In this document: in pieces, positions 49,960 to 59,690 of the stretch
Position numbering within the stretch: the stretch's first letter is position 1
Layout: the number at the start of each line of letters is the position of its first letter
NCBI GenBank assembly: GCA_017472145.1
Contig: JAFUQX010000058.1
Location: forward strand, 1-64,000
Reading direction: 5' to 3'
Source of the DNA: Ruminococcus sp.
GTDB taxonomy: Bacteria; Bacillota; Clostridia; Oscillospirales; Ruminococcaceae
DNA: 64,000 nucleotides
Program-made: the position numbers and the translations under genes
The notes under the pieces: model-generated
The model's database searches: none
Told to the model about the DNA's origin: nothing
Seen by the model: the letters and a program-made list of their open reading frames with translations, nothing else

Positions 49960-51105
49960 TCAATTCCTCCATATCTGCATAATCGTTTTTTTCGTTGTAC
50001 GCAGAATCAGTGCAAATAAAATCGCTGCAGAAGTAAAGCTGTACACAGCAAACAGAATCAATACAATTTCAAGGCTGTACCCCTCCCGTATAAACTCAAA
50101 ATTACTTTCCGGCAGGCGGTTTACGATAAGCCAGTTCAGTCCTGCACCGATCCAGTAACCGGGTCCTGTAATATAGAAGCATTCACCTATGTATATAAGA
50201 AGGCTCTGCCATACTCTGCATCCGCAAAGCTTCATGATTGCTAAGGATTTGTACCGCTTTTCCAGTACATAGTGATACAGCATCGCAAAGTTTACCATGG
50301 TGAAAATTACGATCACTGCAGCGATTCCGATCATATTGTTGTAGATCGCAATTGCATCGGAGTCAGGAAACTGTAGATCGGGGAAAGACAGCTTTCCTGG
50401 AATCATTTCCTCAGCGGTACGAAGCAGCTCATTGTATACAGAACGTGAAATATTCCTGTCAAAGGACATTCCGATTCCAGTGAGCTTCAGTTCATCCGGA
50501 ATCGAAAGAAAAGGAACGATCGGACAGCTTCCGCCCGCCTGATAGGTACCGATGACCTCATATTCCTTTCCGAACAGCATAATATGGGCCTCGTCTGTTT
50601 CCAATGCTTTGCTTTCCTTTGTCCAATTGCCTTCCGTTCCGCTTACAATTGCAACATTCTTTCCCACGGCCTCCTCCTCATTTTCGATATATCGACCGGA
50701 AGTCAATAGCCCCTGGCTTTCATATGCAGTCTTCGTTACCTCACAAACTCCGTACATGCCGTCGTGTATTACAAATCGCATGTACATAGAGCCGCAGGAC
50801 TCAGATGGAAATTCCTCCAATGAAGCGGCTGCATAGATCACATACATCTGGTTCAATGTATCATTACTCAGGGCTTCTGCATATCTTTGCAATTCACCTT
50901 TAGTCAGCGTTTCACCGTCAATGATCCCGGGAGTTATGTCATTGAGTTCGATCTCCGTTTCCGTTTTCATTGTGCTGTAGTTATAATACATTCCATATGC
51001 AAAATTACTGATCAAGGCGGAGGCCACTGCACACAGCAGCATAATGATAAATATAAATTTCTCATTTCTTATAAGAGATACCAAATTTTTTATGATGTAT
51101 TTCAT
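49960..51105 (-). CDS. ABC transporter permease, FtsX family (set B, first gene)
   Basis: A 381-residue permease with the same plan: an N-terminal helix, a large domain, and three C-terminal helices with the coupling sequence LEKRYKSLAIMKLCGCRVWQ. It is paralogous to the 53.1-54.3 kb gene. The ATG at 51105 follows GAGGAGA at six bases; the longer open start lacks such a site. It shares an ATPase, probably, with set A encoded upstream. Confidence 0.84.
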   Translation of the reverse strand: MKYIIKNLVSLIRNEKFIFIIMLLCAVASALISNFAYGMYYNYSTMKTETEIELNDITPGIIDGETLTKGELQRYAEALSNDTLNQMYVIYAAASLEEFPSESCGSMYMRFVIHDGMYGVCEVTKTAYESQGLLTSGRYIENEEEAVGKNVAIVSGTEGNWTKESKALETDEAHIMLFGKEYEVIGTYQAGGSCPIVPFLSIPDELKLTGIGMSFDRNISRSVYNELLRTAEEMIPGKLSFPDLQFPDSDAIAIYNNMIGIAAVIVIFTMVNFAMLYHYVLEKRYKSLAIMKLCGCRVWQSLLIYIGECFYITGPGYWIGAGLNWLIVNRLPESNFEFIREGYSLEIVLILFAVYSFTSAAILFALILRTTKKTIMQIWRN

Positions 51106-51120
51106 AGCCTGTCTCCTCAT

Positions 51121-51167
51121 AATAAAAGCAGGGCTGCTGCACTGAATCCAAGCAGTACAGCAGCGCT
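51121..51167 (-). terminator. terminator between ATPase gene and permease set B
   Basis: A 12-14 bp imperfect stem, CAGTACAGCAGCGCT (51153-51167) with AGGGCTGCTGCACTG (51130-51144), followed by TTTTATT on the minus strand. It should reduce expression of set B relative to set A plus ATPase. Confidence 0.65.
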
Positions 51168-51207
51168 CTTTTCAAGCAGATGACCTGCCTGTGAATCCAA
51201 TCCGAAT

Positions 51208-51876
51208 TCAGTTCTCTACAATCCGTCCATCCTCGATACGGATCATTCTTCTGCACTGGGAGGCCACATTCGGATCGTGGGTTACGATGATAATCGTTCT
51301 CCCCTGCGCATTCAGCTTATGAAACAGCTCCATGATCTCGGCCGAAGTTTTGCTGTCCAGTGCTCCTGTCGGCTCGTCAGCAAGAATCAGGCTGGGCTGG
51401 TTCACAATGGCTCTGGCTATGGCAATGCGCTGCTTCTGTCCGCCGGAAAGCTGGCTTACCGATTTGTTTGCAAAACACTCCATACTGACCTCTTTGAGAG
51501 CCTGCATGGCCTGCTCTTTCTTGTGTCTGGGTGTATTTCTGGCAAAGTCCAGGGGCAGCATCACATTCTGAATCGCAGTAAAATCATCGATCAGTGCATA
51601 ATCCTGCATAACCATACCGATTTTTTCATTGCGGATACGGGCCAGCTGCTTTTCCCCCGTATTCTTTACCAGTACATCGTCAATATAGTATTCTCCGCTT
51701 TCATAGCTGTCGATACAGGCCAGAATATGCAGGAGCGTTGATTTGCCTGCACCCGAAGTGCCGATGATCGCAGAAAGCGTTCCGCTTTCGATTTCCAGGC
51801 TGATGTCATACAAGGCCTGAAAGGCATTCGACTTCCCCTTATTGTAGATTTTTGATACATTCTTCAGCTTGATCAT
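51208..51876 (-). CDS. ABC transporter ATP-binding protein (LolD/MacB-like)
   Basis: A 222-residue ATPase. Walker [14 protein letters not shown]-loop MVMQDYAL, signature [14 protein letters not shown], Walker [13 protein letters not shown] and H-loop VTHDPNVA. It lies 12 bases after the set A permease and is the only ATPase in the 48.7-54.3 kb cluster, so it may drive both permease pairs. Confidence 0.9.
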   Translation of the reverse strand: MIKLKNVSKIYNKGKSNAFQALYDISLEIESGTLSAIIGTSGAGKSTLLHILACIDSYESGEYYIDDVLVKNTGEKQLARIRNEKIGMVMQDYALIDDFTAIQNVMLPLDFARNTPRHKKEQAMQALKEVSMECFANKSVSQLSGGQKQRIAIARAIVNQPSLILADEPTGALDSKTSAEIMELFHKLNAQGRTIIIVTHDPNVASQCRRMIRIEDGRIVEN

Positions 51877-51888
51877 ATTTTTTCCTCC

Positions 51889-53142
51889 TCAGCGTGTAAG
51901 AATTTGCTTGGGCGAGCTTCGGCCGATAATAATTACAGGCATCATCATCGATATTATAAAATACAGCAGCACAAGTCCTCCCATAGCGGCAAACAGATAC
52001 GGATTCCAGATGATCTTAAAAGTATCCTTGTAGGCTGTGTATGGAATGGCGAAAAGAATTGCAGATGCAGCGACAGCGGATATGGCTGAAATCACCACAG
52101 ATTGTATGAGATTCACAAGGGTGCAGTGCTTCCATTGAAGTCCTGTTATGTAGTAAATCGCATAATCCTTAAGCCGGCGCCGTGTAGAAAGAGCCGAGCT
52201 GCTGACACTGCTCACCGCAGCCAGAATGAACAGCACAATGATGATTGGCAGGAGATTGTACAGCTCTCGATGTAAATATTTCTTGCTGTTTTCATTTATC
52301 TCGGACATCGGGAATGACATCACATTTCCGTACTGATTCAGCTTCTGCTGGGCGGCAAAAAGCTCCTCCTCAGTGAAGTCATCAGGAAATGTAAGAAATG
52401 CACTTGATATAACGCCCTGTGAAACGTCGCGCTCCGTCTCCTTTGCAAGTCCGCTGTCAAGATGATAGAGTGCGGTATAGGAAAAGAGAAGGGCAGGCTG
52501 CTGTTCTATCTCATAGGTGTAAGGGTAATAAAAATTGTTGAAGTCCGGTTCACCCTCCAACAGGAAGAAGCCGCCGGGAATTTTAGCGCCCTCCCTGAGC
52601 TTGCCTACCACCTTTGCGGTAAAGGGCATATCATTGGGAAAGCTGGCAGCTGCAAGCTCTATGGTATCGCCTACCTCCCAGCCGTATTCGTTTTCGGAGA
52701 CTACGACCTCCACGGTTCTTGGGTCTGTGGTGATACTGAGCCAGCGTCCCTCCTGAAGCTCCGGCTCGAATCTCTTTATAAGCTCGTCATCGTAGCTCCA
52801 TGCGTGAAAGAGCTTTTCCGTATCCTCAGAGCAGTACATCATTGCACTGTGGCAGGAAAGCATACCTTTAGCCTCCGGAAATTCCTCCAGAAAATCCTCA
52901 TTGTTCATCATGTCATTGAAAGCATATCTGGACGGGTCGCTGTTGGCGTAAAAGGTCCAGTCCATGAAGATTCCGTTGGAGGAAAAATAATCCTTGAAGG
53001 GCGTGTAATACTGGTACCGGATACAGACAGAGGATACCATGACCGCTGTAATAACAAGCACTGCGGTCATTTGCAGAATGGTGAAAAGATTCATCATGAA
53101 ATTTTTACGGAAGATATTCCATGCAGTTTTAATCAGAATCAT
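51889..53142 (-). CDS. ABC transporter permease, FtsX family (set A, second gene)
   Basis: A 417-residue FtsX-type permease, paralogue of the 48.7-50.0 kb gene. N-terminal helix about 22-42, large extracytoplasmic domain, and C-terminal three-helix block beginning at SSVSSSALSTRRRLKDYAIY. The ATG at 53142 has GGAGGG at a normal distance, and the preceding in-frame start lies in the partner gene's end. It forms an exporter with the other set A permease and the ATPase that follows. Confidence 0.85.
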   Translation of the reverse strand: MILIKTAWNIFRKNFMMNLFTILQMTAVLVITAVMVSSVCIRYQYYTPFKDYFSSNGIFMDWTFYANSDPSRYAFNDMMNNEDFLEEFPEAKGMLSCHSAMMYCSEDTEKLFHAWSYDDELIKRFEPELQEGRWLSITTDPRTVEVVVSENEYGWEVGDTIELAAASFPNDMPFTAKVVGKLREGAKIPGGFFLLEGEPDFNNFYYPYTYEIEQQPALLFSYTALYHLDSGLAKETERDVSQGVISSAFLTFPDDFTEEELFAAQQKLNQYGNVMSFPMSEINENSKKYLHRELYNLLPIIIVLFILAAVSSVSSSALSTRRRLKDYAIYYITGLQWKHCTLVNLIQSVVISAISAVAASAILFAIPYTAYKDTFKIIWNPYLFAAMGGLVLLYFIISMMMPVIIIGRSSPKQILTR

Positions 53143-53144
53143 AC

Positions 53145-54287
53145 TTATCCCTCCTTCCATTCCTGCAAGATCGTTTTTGAAATATGACGGGAGATCATAA
53201 TCCCCAGAATCAGCAGCATCAGCAGGATATACCCAATGAATATGATCAGATAAACCTGCATCGAATAAGCCTGCTTCATATAGATGAACAAATCGTCAAA
53301 TACATGATCCAAAAGCAGGATAAACAGCCCCGTTCCGATGAGATAAACAGGGACACTGAGTACCGCACATTCTCCCAGATAGATAAGCAAAGCTCGTCTC
53401 TTGGTACATCCGCAGATACGCATGATGGCAAGGTCACGGCTGCGTTTTTCCAGTACAAAATGATAGAGCATGGCAAAATTCAGCAGGGACAGCACAGCGA
53501 TCAGCAAGGATATGAGGATGATATTGTTATAGAGCGTGATAGAGTCCGGATCGGGTAGATCAAGCTCCGGAAAGATAAGCTTTTCAGGAATGACTGTATC
53601 GGCCTGCATTTTCAGCTCTTCGTAGACCGGCTTATTTATTACGTTATCAAAGCTCAGGATTACAATATCGTCAAATATAAAATCCTCAGGCACGGACAGA
53701 AAAGGGATGCTCGGCGTTATCGTGGTAGGTGCTTCGCCGATGATCTCATATTCTCTGCCGAAAAGTATGATCGTATCCTCGTCCTTCATGATGCTCTTGA
53801 TGAAGTCATTTCTGCCGGTAGCGTCATCATAACTCACAAGAGCAACGTATGCGCCGGAATTTTCCTCTTCATCTGTTATCATTCGTCCGGAATGAAGACT
53901 TTTCTCAATGTTTTCACGATACTCCTCCATAACCTTGTATTTGCCGTTGTAATATTCAAACCGGCAGTCAAGGGTATTGTAGGTATCCTCACCCACACCC
54001 TCAAGAGTTCCTGCAACGAAAACCGTCATATTCTGAAGCACATCTTCAGACAGGGATTCGATGTAGGTCTGGAACTCCTTTCGTGTAAGCTGGGAGTCGT
54101 CGTCAATATCAATGACGATTTCCTGCAAATCTGCATTGTCCTCCATCTTCTGTGTGTTGAAATTCTGGTAGAGGCCGTATGCAAAATTGAGGATCAGGGC
54201 CGAAGAAAAGATGCATATCACCATAACAGTGAAGATCATTTTCTCGCGCCTTAGAAACATCCGTATGTTCCGCAGTATCTGTTTCAT
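53145..54287 (-). CDS. ABC transporter permease, FtsX family (set A, first gene)
   Basis: A 380-residue permease, first gene of the operon. It has an N-terminal helix, an extracytoplasmic domain, and a C-terminal three-helix block with LEKRSRDLAIMRICGCTKRR as coupling segment. It is paralogous to the 50-51 kb gene. GGAGGG precedes its ATG. No clear promoter was found in 54288-54420. No two-component or resistance gene adjoins, so the substrate is unknown. Confidence 0.84.
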   Translation of the reverse strand: MKQILRNIRMFLRREKMIFTVMVICIFSSALILNFAYGLYQNFNTQKMEDNADLQEIVIDIDDDSQLTRKEFQTYIESLSEDVLQNMTVFVAGTLEGVGEDTYNTLDCRFEYYNGKYKVMEEYRENIEKSLHSGRMITDEEENSGAYVALVSYDDATGRNDFIKSIMKDEDTIILFGREYEIIGEAPTTITPSIPFLSVPEDFIFDDIVILSFDNVINKPVYEELKMQADTVIPEKLIFPELDLPDPDSITLYNNIILISLLIAVLSLLNFAMLYHFVLEKRSRDLAIMRICGCTKRRALLIYLGECAVLSVPVYLIGTGLFILLLDHVFDDLFIYMKQAYSMQVYLIIFIGYILLMLLILGIMISRHISKTILQEWKEG

Positions 54288-54459
54288 TTTTCATCCCTCC
54301 GTTTTCAGCTCAAAGGCTGCTTTTGTCTGTAAAACAACTGAGGAGGGGAAAATATCTCATTTTTTCAAAAAAATTCCGATATAAAAACGAACCGTTTCCA
54401 GATCGCTTCCTTGCACAATAACAAGAGTAAGTAGTCACCCTGGAATCAGAAAGCACATA

Positions 54460-54488
54460 TTGACAAACGCAGTAAAAAAATGTATACT
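54460..54488 (+). promoter_or_regulatory. promoter of the SDR gene
   Basis: TTGACA (54460-54465), 17 bases, TATACT (54483-54488), 50 bases before the ATG. Confidence 0.8.
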
Positions 54489-54537
54489 ATATGGTAGCAA
54501 AGCCTTCATTTTATCGAAGCAGAAAGGATGATATAAA

Positions 54538-55284
54538 ATGTTATTGAAAGACAAAGTAGCTGTTGTTACTGGCGGAACCAGAGGTATCGGACTGGCTGTA
54601 GTAAAGAAATTCCTGGAACATGGGGCTTCTGTTGTACTGTTCGGCTCTCGTCCGGAAACGGTAGACAAAGCAATCGCTGAAATCAAGGCCGAACATCCCG
54701 ACGCAGCAGTCACGGGAATGTCCCCGTCTCTCACAGAGGCTGCATCTGTAACAGAGGCGATTCAGGCTGTTCAGGCCCAATACGGACGGCTTGACATCCT
54801 GGTAAATAATGCCGGAATTTCTGCAAGAGAATCTTTGTATAACTATACGACCGAGCAGTTTGAGAAGATCATGAACCTGAATGTAAATGCTGTTTTCCTG
54901 TGTGCCAAAGCAGCTGCTTCTGTCATGAAGGAGCAGGGCGGCGGTGTAATTATCAATACCAGCTCTATGGTAAGTCTCTATGGTCAGCCGGCCGGCTGCG
55001 GTTATCCGGCATCCAAATTTGCTGTAAACGGCCTGACAAAGTCTCTTGCACGAGAGCTGGGCAGAGATAACATCCGGGTAAATGCAGTTGCTCCCGGTGT
55101 TACCAGAACCGATATGGTAGCTGCATTGCCTGAAGCTATGATCCAGCCGCTGGTAGCCACCATTCCTCTGGGACGGATCGGCGAACCAGAAGAAGTGGCC
55201 AATGCCTTCCTGTTCCTTGCAAGTGATCTGGCCAGCTATGTAACCGGCGAAATTCTCTCTGTAGACGGCGCTGCCATGAATTAA
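54538..55284 (+). CDS. SDR-family oxidoreductase (FabG-like)
   Basis: A 248-residue short-chain dehydrogenase. The NAD(P)-binding TGGTRGIG loop, NNAG, and the catalytic triad Ser-Tyr-Lys (INTSSMVS, GYPASK) are present, plus the C-terminal YVTGEILSVDGA. It could be 3-oxoacyl-ACP reductase or a sugar/steroid dehydrogenase; a lone gene with no fatty-acid neighbours argues against a housekeeping FabG. It carries its own promoter and terminator. Confidence 0.88.
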   Translation: MLLKDKVAVVTGGTRGIGLAVVKKFLEHGASVVLFGSRPETVDKAIAEIKAEHPDAAVTGMSPSLTEAASVTEAIQAVQAQYGRLDILVNNAGISARESLYNYTTEQFEKIMNLNVNAVFLCAKAAASVMKEQGGGVIINTSSMVSLYGQPAGCGYPASKFAVNGLTKSLARELGRDNIRVNAVAPGVTRTDMVAALPEAMIQPLVATIPLGRIGEPEEVANAFLFLASDLASYVTGEILSVDGAAMN

Positions 55285-55308
55285 TCCAAATCATCACGTT
55301 AATAAATA

Positions 55309-55356
55309 ATCGGGTCTGCTGCAAATTCTGAACTTGCAGCAGACCCGATCTTTTTC
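55309..55356 (+). terminator. terminator of the SDR gene
   Basis: Perfect 16-bp stem, ATCGGGTCTGCTGCAA with TTGCAGCAGACCCGAT, followed by CTTTTT. Confidence 0.9.
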
Positions 55357-55402
55357 CATTATTCAAATAAAACTGCATGATTTGCAGTCTGAAAACGTTC
55401 TG

Positions 55403-56098
55403 TCAATTCGCTAAAAACGCTTTGAGCCACTTTGTCAGGCACTTCGATATAGGTTTGATGATAATTCCCACAAATACAGCTGCAAGAATCGTTCCTTCCC
55501 TTACTCCAAGCAATGTACCTGTTGTAAGCAGCGAAATTACAGCTGCACCAGCCACGACGGAACAGTCAAAAATAATTTTACAGATGTGAAAGGCTATATT
55601 TGTTTTTCTGGAAAGTACAAGCATAACCCCTTCGCTCGGAAGCGGCAGGAAATCTGAATTCACATATAAGTATACACCCAGCGCAACAAAAAAGAGACTG
55701 ATAATGATATAAAGTATCTGAACCGGGTAATGTTCCGGCCTCGGAATAAAAAATGTACAAAGATTGGCCAGCGTTACAAACCATCCGAAAATAAACGAAC
55801 AGATAATCTGCAAAAACGAAAACAGTGAGAAATCCTTTGGAGACAGGATAAACTGAATGAATATCAGAATGATAAAAAAGCCCGTTGTACACAAGCCCTG
55901 TTCCAAACCGCTGATTAAGCTGACAGTATACGGAATAGAATTTACAGGAGAAACGCCAAGAGAGGATCTGGCTGAAATGCTGATGCCGATCGCAATCAGA
56001 AATAGTCCTGTACAGTATATAAGAAGCCGTCTGAGGGATAGTTTTTTCAGAATTTCCTCCTGAAACTGTTCCTTGAAGCCCATTTTTTTACTTGCCAT
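55403..56098 (-). CDS. YczE/YitT-like membrane protein
   Basis: A 231-residue integral membrane protein with about five helices. The first helix carries LLIYCTGLFLIAIGISISARSSLGVSP-type residues (SARSSLGVSPVNSIP), the landmark of YczE/YyaS family proteins. VNSDFLPLPSEGVMLVLSRK is another shared element. The family function is unknown. Some members influence antibiotic or metabolite export. Single gene with its own promoter. Confidence 0.75.
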   Translation of the reverse strand: MASKKMGFKEQFQEEILKKLSLRRLLIYCTGLFLIAIGISISARSSLGVSPVNSIPYTVSLISGLEQGLCTTGFFIILIFIQFILSPKDFSLFSFLQIICSFIFGWFVTLANLCTFFIPRPEHYPVQILYIIISLFFVALGVYLYVNSDFLPLPSEGVMLVLSRKTNIAFHICKIIFDCSVVAGAAVISLLTTGTLLGVREGTILAAVFVGIIIKPISKCLTKWLKAFLAN

Positions 56099-56126
56099 AT
56101 CGGTTGTTCCTTTTCATTTTTATTTC

Positions 56127-56155
56127 ATTATATCACCATTTTCTACAAAAGTCAA
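56127..56155 (-). promoter_or_regulatory. promoter of the YczE-like gene
   Basis: Minus strand: TTGACT (56150-56155), 17 bases, TATAAT (56127-56132). Confidence 0.75.
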
Positions 56156-56257
56156 TCCGGAGCAACACGTTTTTTATGGAGAATCCCTGAATGGAGGCTC
56201 TTATCGGTTCGAATGCCAACACTGCATAATTCTTTGCCAAATCCGCTGAATTTTATA

Positions 56258-56286
56258 TTGATTTCAGCTATATTCTGTGCTATAAT
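56258..56286 (+). promoter_or_regulatory. promoter of the dockerin-CotH gene
   Basis: TTGATT (56258-56263), 17 bases, TGC-TATAAT (56281-56286). Confidence 0.7.
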
Positions 56287-56321
56287 ATAGAAAAATCAAA
56301 ATGAAAGGATGGACATTTGCT

Positions 56322-59300
56322 ATGTTGAAACGAAAAGCCACTGCTGTTTTTACAGCCTTTCTGACCGCTTTTTCTACACTGTCCCCTCAGCTGCCCGCTC
56401 TGCATGCTGATGCTGCTGATACATATGCAGGAGATGTCAATCTGGACGGCGCAGTGAATACAAGCGACATTCAGCTTTTGCAGGCGTATTTGCTGTCTGC
56501 TTCTCCCCTGACTGCAAATCAGAAAAAGGCCGGCGACATGAATGAAGACGGTTCTCTGAATGTACTGGACCTGTCCCTGCTGAAGGGTCAGATGCTTCAA
56601 ATCATCGGTGCTGAGCAGTACAGCGGATTGATGATAAATGAAGTATGCACATCAAACAAGGAATCTGTTGCTGATGCCGCCGGTGCATCTCCCGACTGGA
56701 TCGAGCTTTACAACGGCTCGGATCGGGCCATTTCTCTCGATGGAATCGGTGTTTCAGACGGTGCAAAAAACAAATTCAAGTTTGTATTCCCCGAAGGCAC
56801 GACAATCCCCGCCGGCCAATACATTCTCATCTACTGCGATGATGCTGTTAATCAGGCTGAGGGTGAATACCATGCAGCATTCAAAATCAGCGCAACCGGC
56901 GAGACCATCTACCTGACACATCCTCAATATGGTGAGATCGATTCGGTTGCGGTGCCGGAGCTCGATACAGATGTGTGCTACGGACGATATGCAAACGGCT
57001 CAGAAAACTTTACCTATCTTTCCTATACGCCGGGGTACTCCAATGATGAGGCTACTGAACTCAATCTTGTAGAAAAGCCTGTATTTTCTGTGGAAGGCGG
57101 ATTCTATGATACTGCTTTTGAACTGGCTCTTACGGATAATAACGGAAATGCAATCTACTATACGACCGATGGCAGCGATCCGATCACCTCAGATACAGCA
57201 AAGCTTTACAGCGGAGAAATCAGTATCTACAACAACACAAGCGATCCGAATGTATGGAGTGCAGTCAGAGATATTTCACTCTATGGGTACACCCCTCCGT
57301 CCAGCAAGGTGGATAAGGGGATGATCATCCGGGCTGTGTCCAGGACGACCGATGGAAGATATAGTGCTGTGGCCACAAACAGCTACTTTATCGGGAAAAC
57401 AGCCTCCTACTACTCTGACATGAAGGTGATTTCTCTGTCAACCGATCCTGATTATTTCTTTGATGAGGACACTGGAGCTTATATGGTAGGCTCGGGATAT
57501 TATGAGTGGAAAAACAGCTCCGAATACGTTGAACGAGATCCCGGCGATACAAAAAATCCCGCCAACTATAACATGGATGGGCTTGATTCAGAATTCCCTG
57601 TAAATATTCAGGTATTTGAAAACGGAAAGCTCGAATATACCTCCGATGTCGGTGCACGTATTGCCGGCAACTGGACGAGAGCTATGCCGCAGAAAAGCAT
57701 TCGCCTTTATGCAAGAAGTGAGTACGGCGATTCAAAGATGAAATATACTTTCTTTGATGAGCTGACAGATGAAAGCGGCAATCCGATTGAAAAATTCGAC
57801 AAAATAACACTGAATAACGGCGGAAATGATTGTCCCTACCTTCACTTCCGTGATGCACTCATTCAGGAGGTGACGGCCGCAGGCGATCTTTCTTTGGATT
57901 ACATGGCCACAGAACCCTGTATTCTGTTCATTGACGGTGAATTCTGGGGCTTCTATCTGATGCGTGAAAAGGTCGATGCCGATTATATTGAATCCCATTA
58001 TGAAATCGATAAGGATGATATTGTCGTTATCAAGAACGGCGCTATTGAAGATGGCCCTGAATCCGAAGTGAATGCATTCAATGACTTCTGCAACTGGGCC
58101 TCGTCTGCTGATCTCACAGATCCTGCAAATTATCAGAAGGTATGTGATACATTTGATATCGAAAGCTTCATGGATTATATTGCGGTAGAGACCTATATTA
58201 ACAACAGCGACTGGGCCCCTGATTATCTCAACAACTGGATCATCTGGAAAACCAGCACTGCAAATCCGGACATCCCCGAAGCAGATGGAAAATGGCGTTT
58301 TGTACTATATGATACAGACGGATCGGCTGGATTATATAAAAACGCCGCAACCAGTGCATCCCATGATCTGCTCAACAATATGTACAGAGAAGCTCACTGG
58401 TGCAATTATCTTGCTATCTTCTATAATCTGATGAACAATCAGGATTTCAGAGATTGCTTCTATGACAACTACATCGAGGTTATGGAAACCTGCTTTGATG
58501 CAGATGCAGTGAATGCAGTAATTGATCAGTATGAAGCAGCCTACAAAGAAGCTGCTGTCGCAACCCACAACCGCTTTAACCTGCACTGGATCAAATCATA
58601 TGATGATGAGCTGAATAATCTGAGAGCGTTCTTTAATACCCGTCCCGCCTATGCGAAATACTATCTTGACAAGTTCTACGGGTTAAATCCTTCCGATGAT
58701 GATCTGCTGCCGGATGTCAACGAATGGACATATTATGGCTCTGCTGATTTCTATGCGGATCCTGTAAATAAATCCTTCACCGCAGCAACCTATGAACTCG
58801 GTACCAATATATGGGACAGCCAGTCTCAGGCCCTGGGAATCTCCCTTGTAAACGGGAAGACCTATCTGCTTACATTTGAGGCGTCCTGTACGGTTGATAC
58901 GGATATGTACATAAATATTCTGCATTATTACAACTCAGAATACCCAAGCTGCTGGGGCGCTGCTGCTTCCCTGACAAGCGAAATGCAGAAGTTCAGCTAT
59001 GTATTCACAATGGAGGATATGACTGCAAATGACTGGTATCTGGCCTTTAATTACGGCGGTGCTGTGGGTGAATATACCATTCAGAACGCACGTCTTGTTG
59101 AAGTGCAGAATCTCGTTACAAATGCTTCCAGCTGGTCTCTGTACGATGTAAATAACAGCTCGACACTGGAGGTAACCGATGCCGGCAGCATCACTGTAAA
59201 TGTGAATACACTTCCTGCGAACACGTATGATGTGCAGGTGGCTAATACGGGTATCGGCATCCTGGCTGGTGAAACCTATACCTACATGTTTACTGTAGAA

Positions 59301-59519
59301 TCTACCGCAGAAACACAGATAAAAGCTAAAATTGAACAGAACTACGGTGATTATGTCAACTACTCTGAAGCATTTCCAGAGACAGGGCCAGAGCCTTCCG
59401 TATGGACGGTAACCTTCACTGCAGCAGAAGATTGCTCTGATACAAAATTATGCTTCAATCTGGGATATGCCGTGGGAACGTACAGCATTCGCAACATTAT
59501 ACTAGTGCGTCATAGTTGA
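56322..59519 (+). CDS. secreted dockerin, lamin-tail, CotH-kinase and CBM-like protein
   Basis: A 1065-residue secreted multidomain protein. The signal peptide is 1-28 or so, followed at 34-97 by a type I dockerin (GDVNLDGAVNTSDI and GDMNEDGSLNVLD), unusually N-terminal. A lamin-tail domain is at about 103-200 (MINEVCTSN, DWIELYNGS), and a chitobiase/FN3-like beta domain at about 250-360 (YYTTDGSDP). A CotH kinase-like domain is at about 366-800, with RAMPQKSIRLYAR, GFYLMREKVD and LYDTDGS. Two related CBM-like repeats are at about 801-926 and 930-1065. CotH domains can phosphorylate protein partners, and dockerin implies cellulosomal docking. The ATG at 56322 gives the better signal peptide; an ATG seven codons earlier lacks a ribosome binding site. 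Confidence 0.9.
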   Translation: MLKRKATAVFTAFLTAFSTLSPQLPALHADAADTYAGDVNLDGAVNTSDIQLLQAYLLSASPLTANQKKAGDMNEDGSLNVLDLSLLKGQMLQIIGAEQYSGLMINEVCTSNKESVADAAGASPDWIELYNGSDRAISLDGIGVSDGAKNKFKFVFPEGTTIPAGQYILIYCDDAVNQAEGEYHAAFKISATGETIYLTHPQYGEIDSVAVPELDTDVCYGRYANGSENFTYLSYTPGYSNDEATELNLVEKPVFSVEGGFYDTAFELALTDNNGNAIYYTTDGSDPITSDTAKLYSGEISIYNNTSDPNVWSAVRDISLYGYTPPSSKVDKGMIIRAVSRTTDGRYSAVATNSYFIGKTASYYSDMKVISLSTDPDYFFDEDTGAYMVGSGYYEWKNSSEYVERDPGDTKNPANYNMDGLDSEFPVNIQVFENGKLEYTSDVGARIAGNWTRAMPQKSIRLYARSEYGDSKMKYTFFDELTDESGNPIEKFDKITLNNGGNDCPYLHFRDALIQEVTAAGDLSLDYMATEPCILFIDGEFWGFYLMREKVDADYIESHYEIDKDDIVVIKNGAIEDGPESEVNAFNDFCNWASSADLTDPANYQKVCDTFDIESFMDYIAVETYINNSDWAPDYLNNWIIWKTSTANPDIPEADGKWRFVLYDTDGSAGLYKNAATSASHDLLNNMYREAHWCNYLAIFYNLMNNQDFRDCFYDNYIEVMETCFDADAVNAVIDQYEAAYKEAAVATHNRFNLHWIKSYDDELNNLRAFFNTRPAYAKYYLDKFYGLNPSDDDLLPDVNEWTYYGSADFYADPVNKSFTAATYELGTNIWDSQSQALGISLVNGKTYLLTFEASCTVDTDMYINILHYYNSEYPSCWGAAASLTSEMQKFSYVFTMEDMTANDWYLAFNYGGAVGEYTIQNARLVEVQNLVTNASSWSLYDVNNSSTLEVTDAGSITVNVNTLPANTYDVQVANTGIGILAGETYTYMFTVESTAETQIKAKIEQNYGDYVNYSEAFPETGPEPSVWTVTFTAAEDCSDTKLCFNLGYAVGTYSIRNIILVRHS

Positions 59520-59572
59520 TCGCCCGACAGATAAAATATCCGCCTGCAAAGCAGAATGAATCAATAAGCTCA

Positions 59573-59607
59573 AACAAAAGCGCTCCGAATACAGGGCGCT
59601 TTTGTTC
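59573..59607. terminator. terminator after the dockerin-CotH gene
   Basis: CAAAAGCGC (59575-59583) and GCGCTTTTG (59596-59604) arms with T-rich end, symmetrical on both strands. Confidence 0.75.
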
Positions 59608-59628
59608 TTTCTTAAACGAAAATAAGAA

Positions 59629-59657
59629 TTGAAATCTATGGTGATATGTGGTATAAT
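59629..59657 (+). promoter_or_regulatory. promoter of the DUF5131 gene
   Basis: TTGAAA (59629-59634), 17 bases, TATAAT (59652-59657), 34 bases upstream of the chosen ATG. An earlier in-frame ATG lies within the promoter. Confidence 0.7.
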
Positions 59658-59690
59658 TTTAAAAAAAGAATCAAAAACGGAGGATATATC

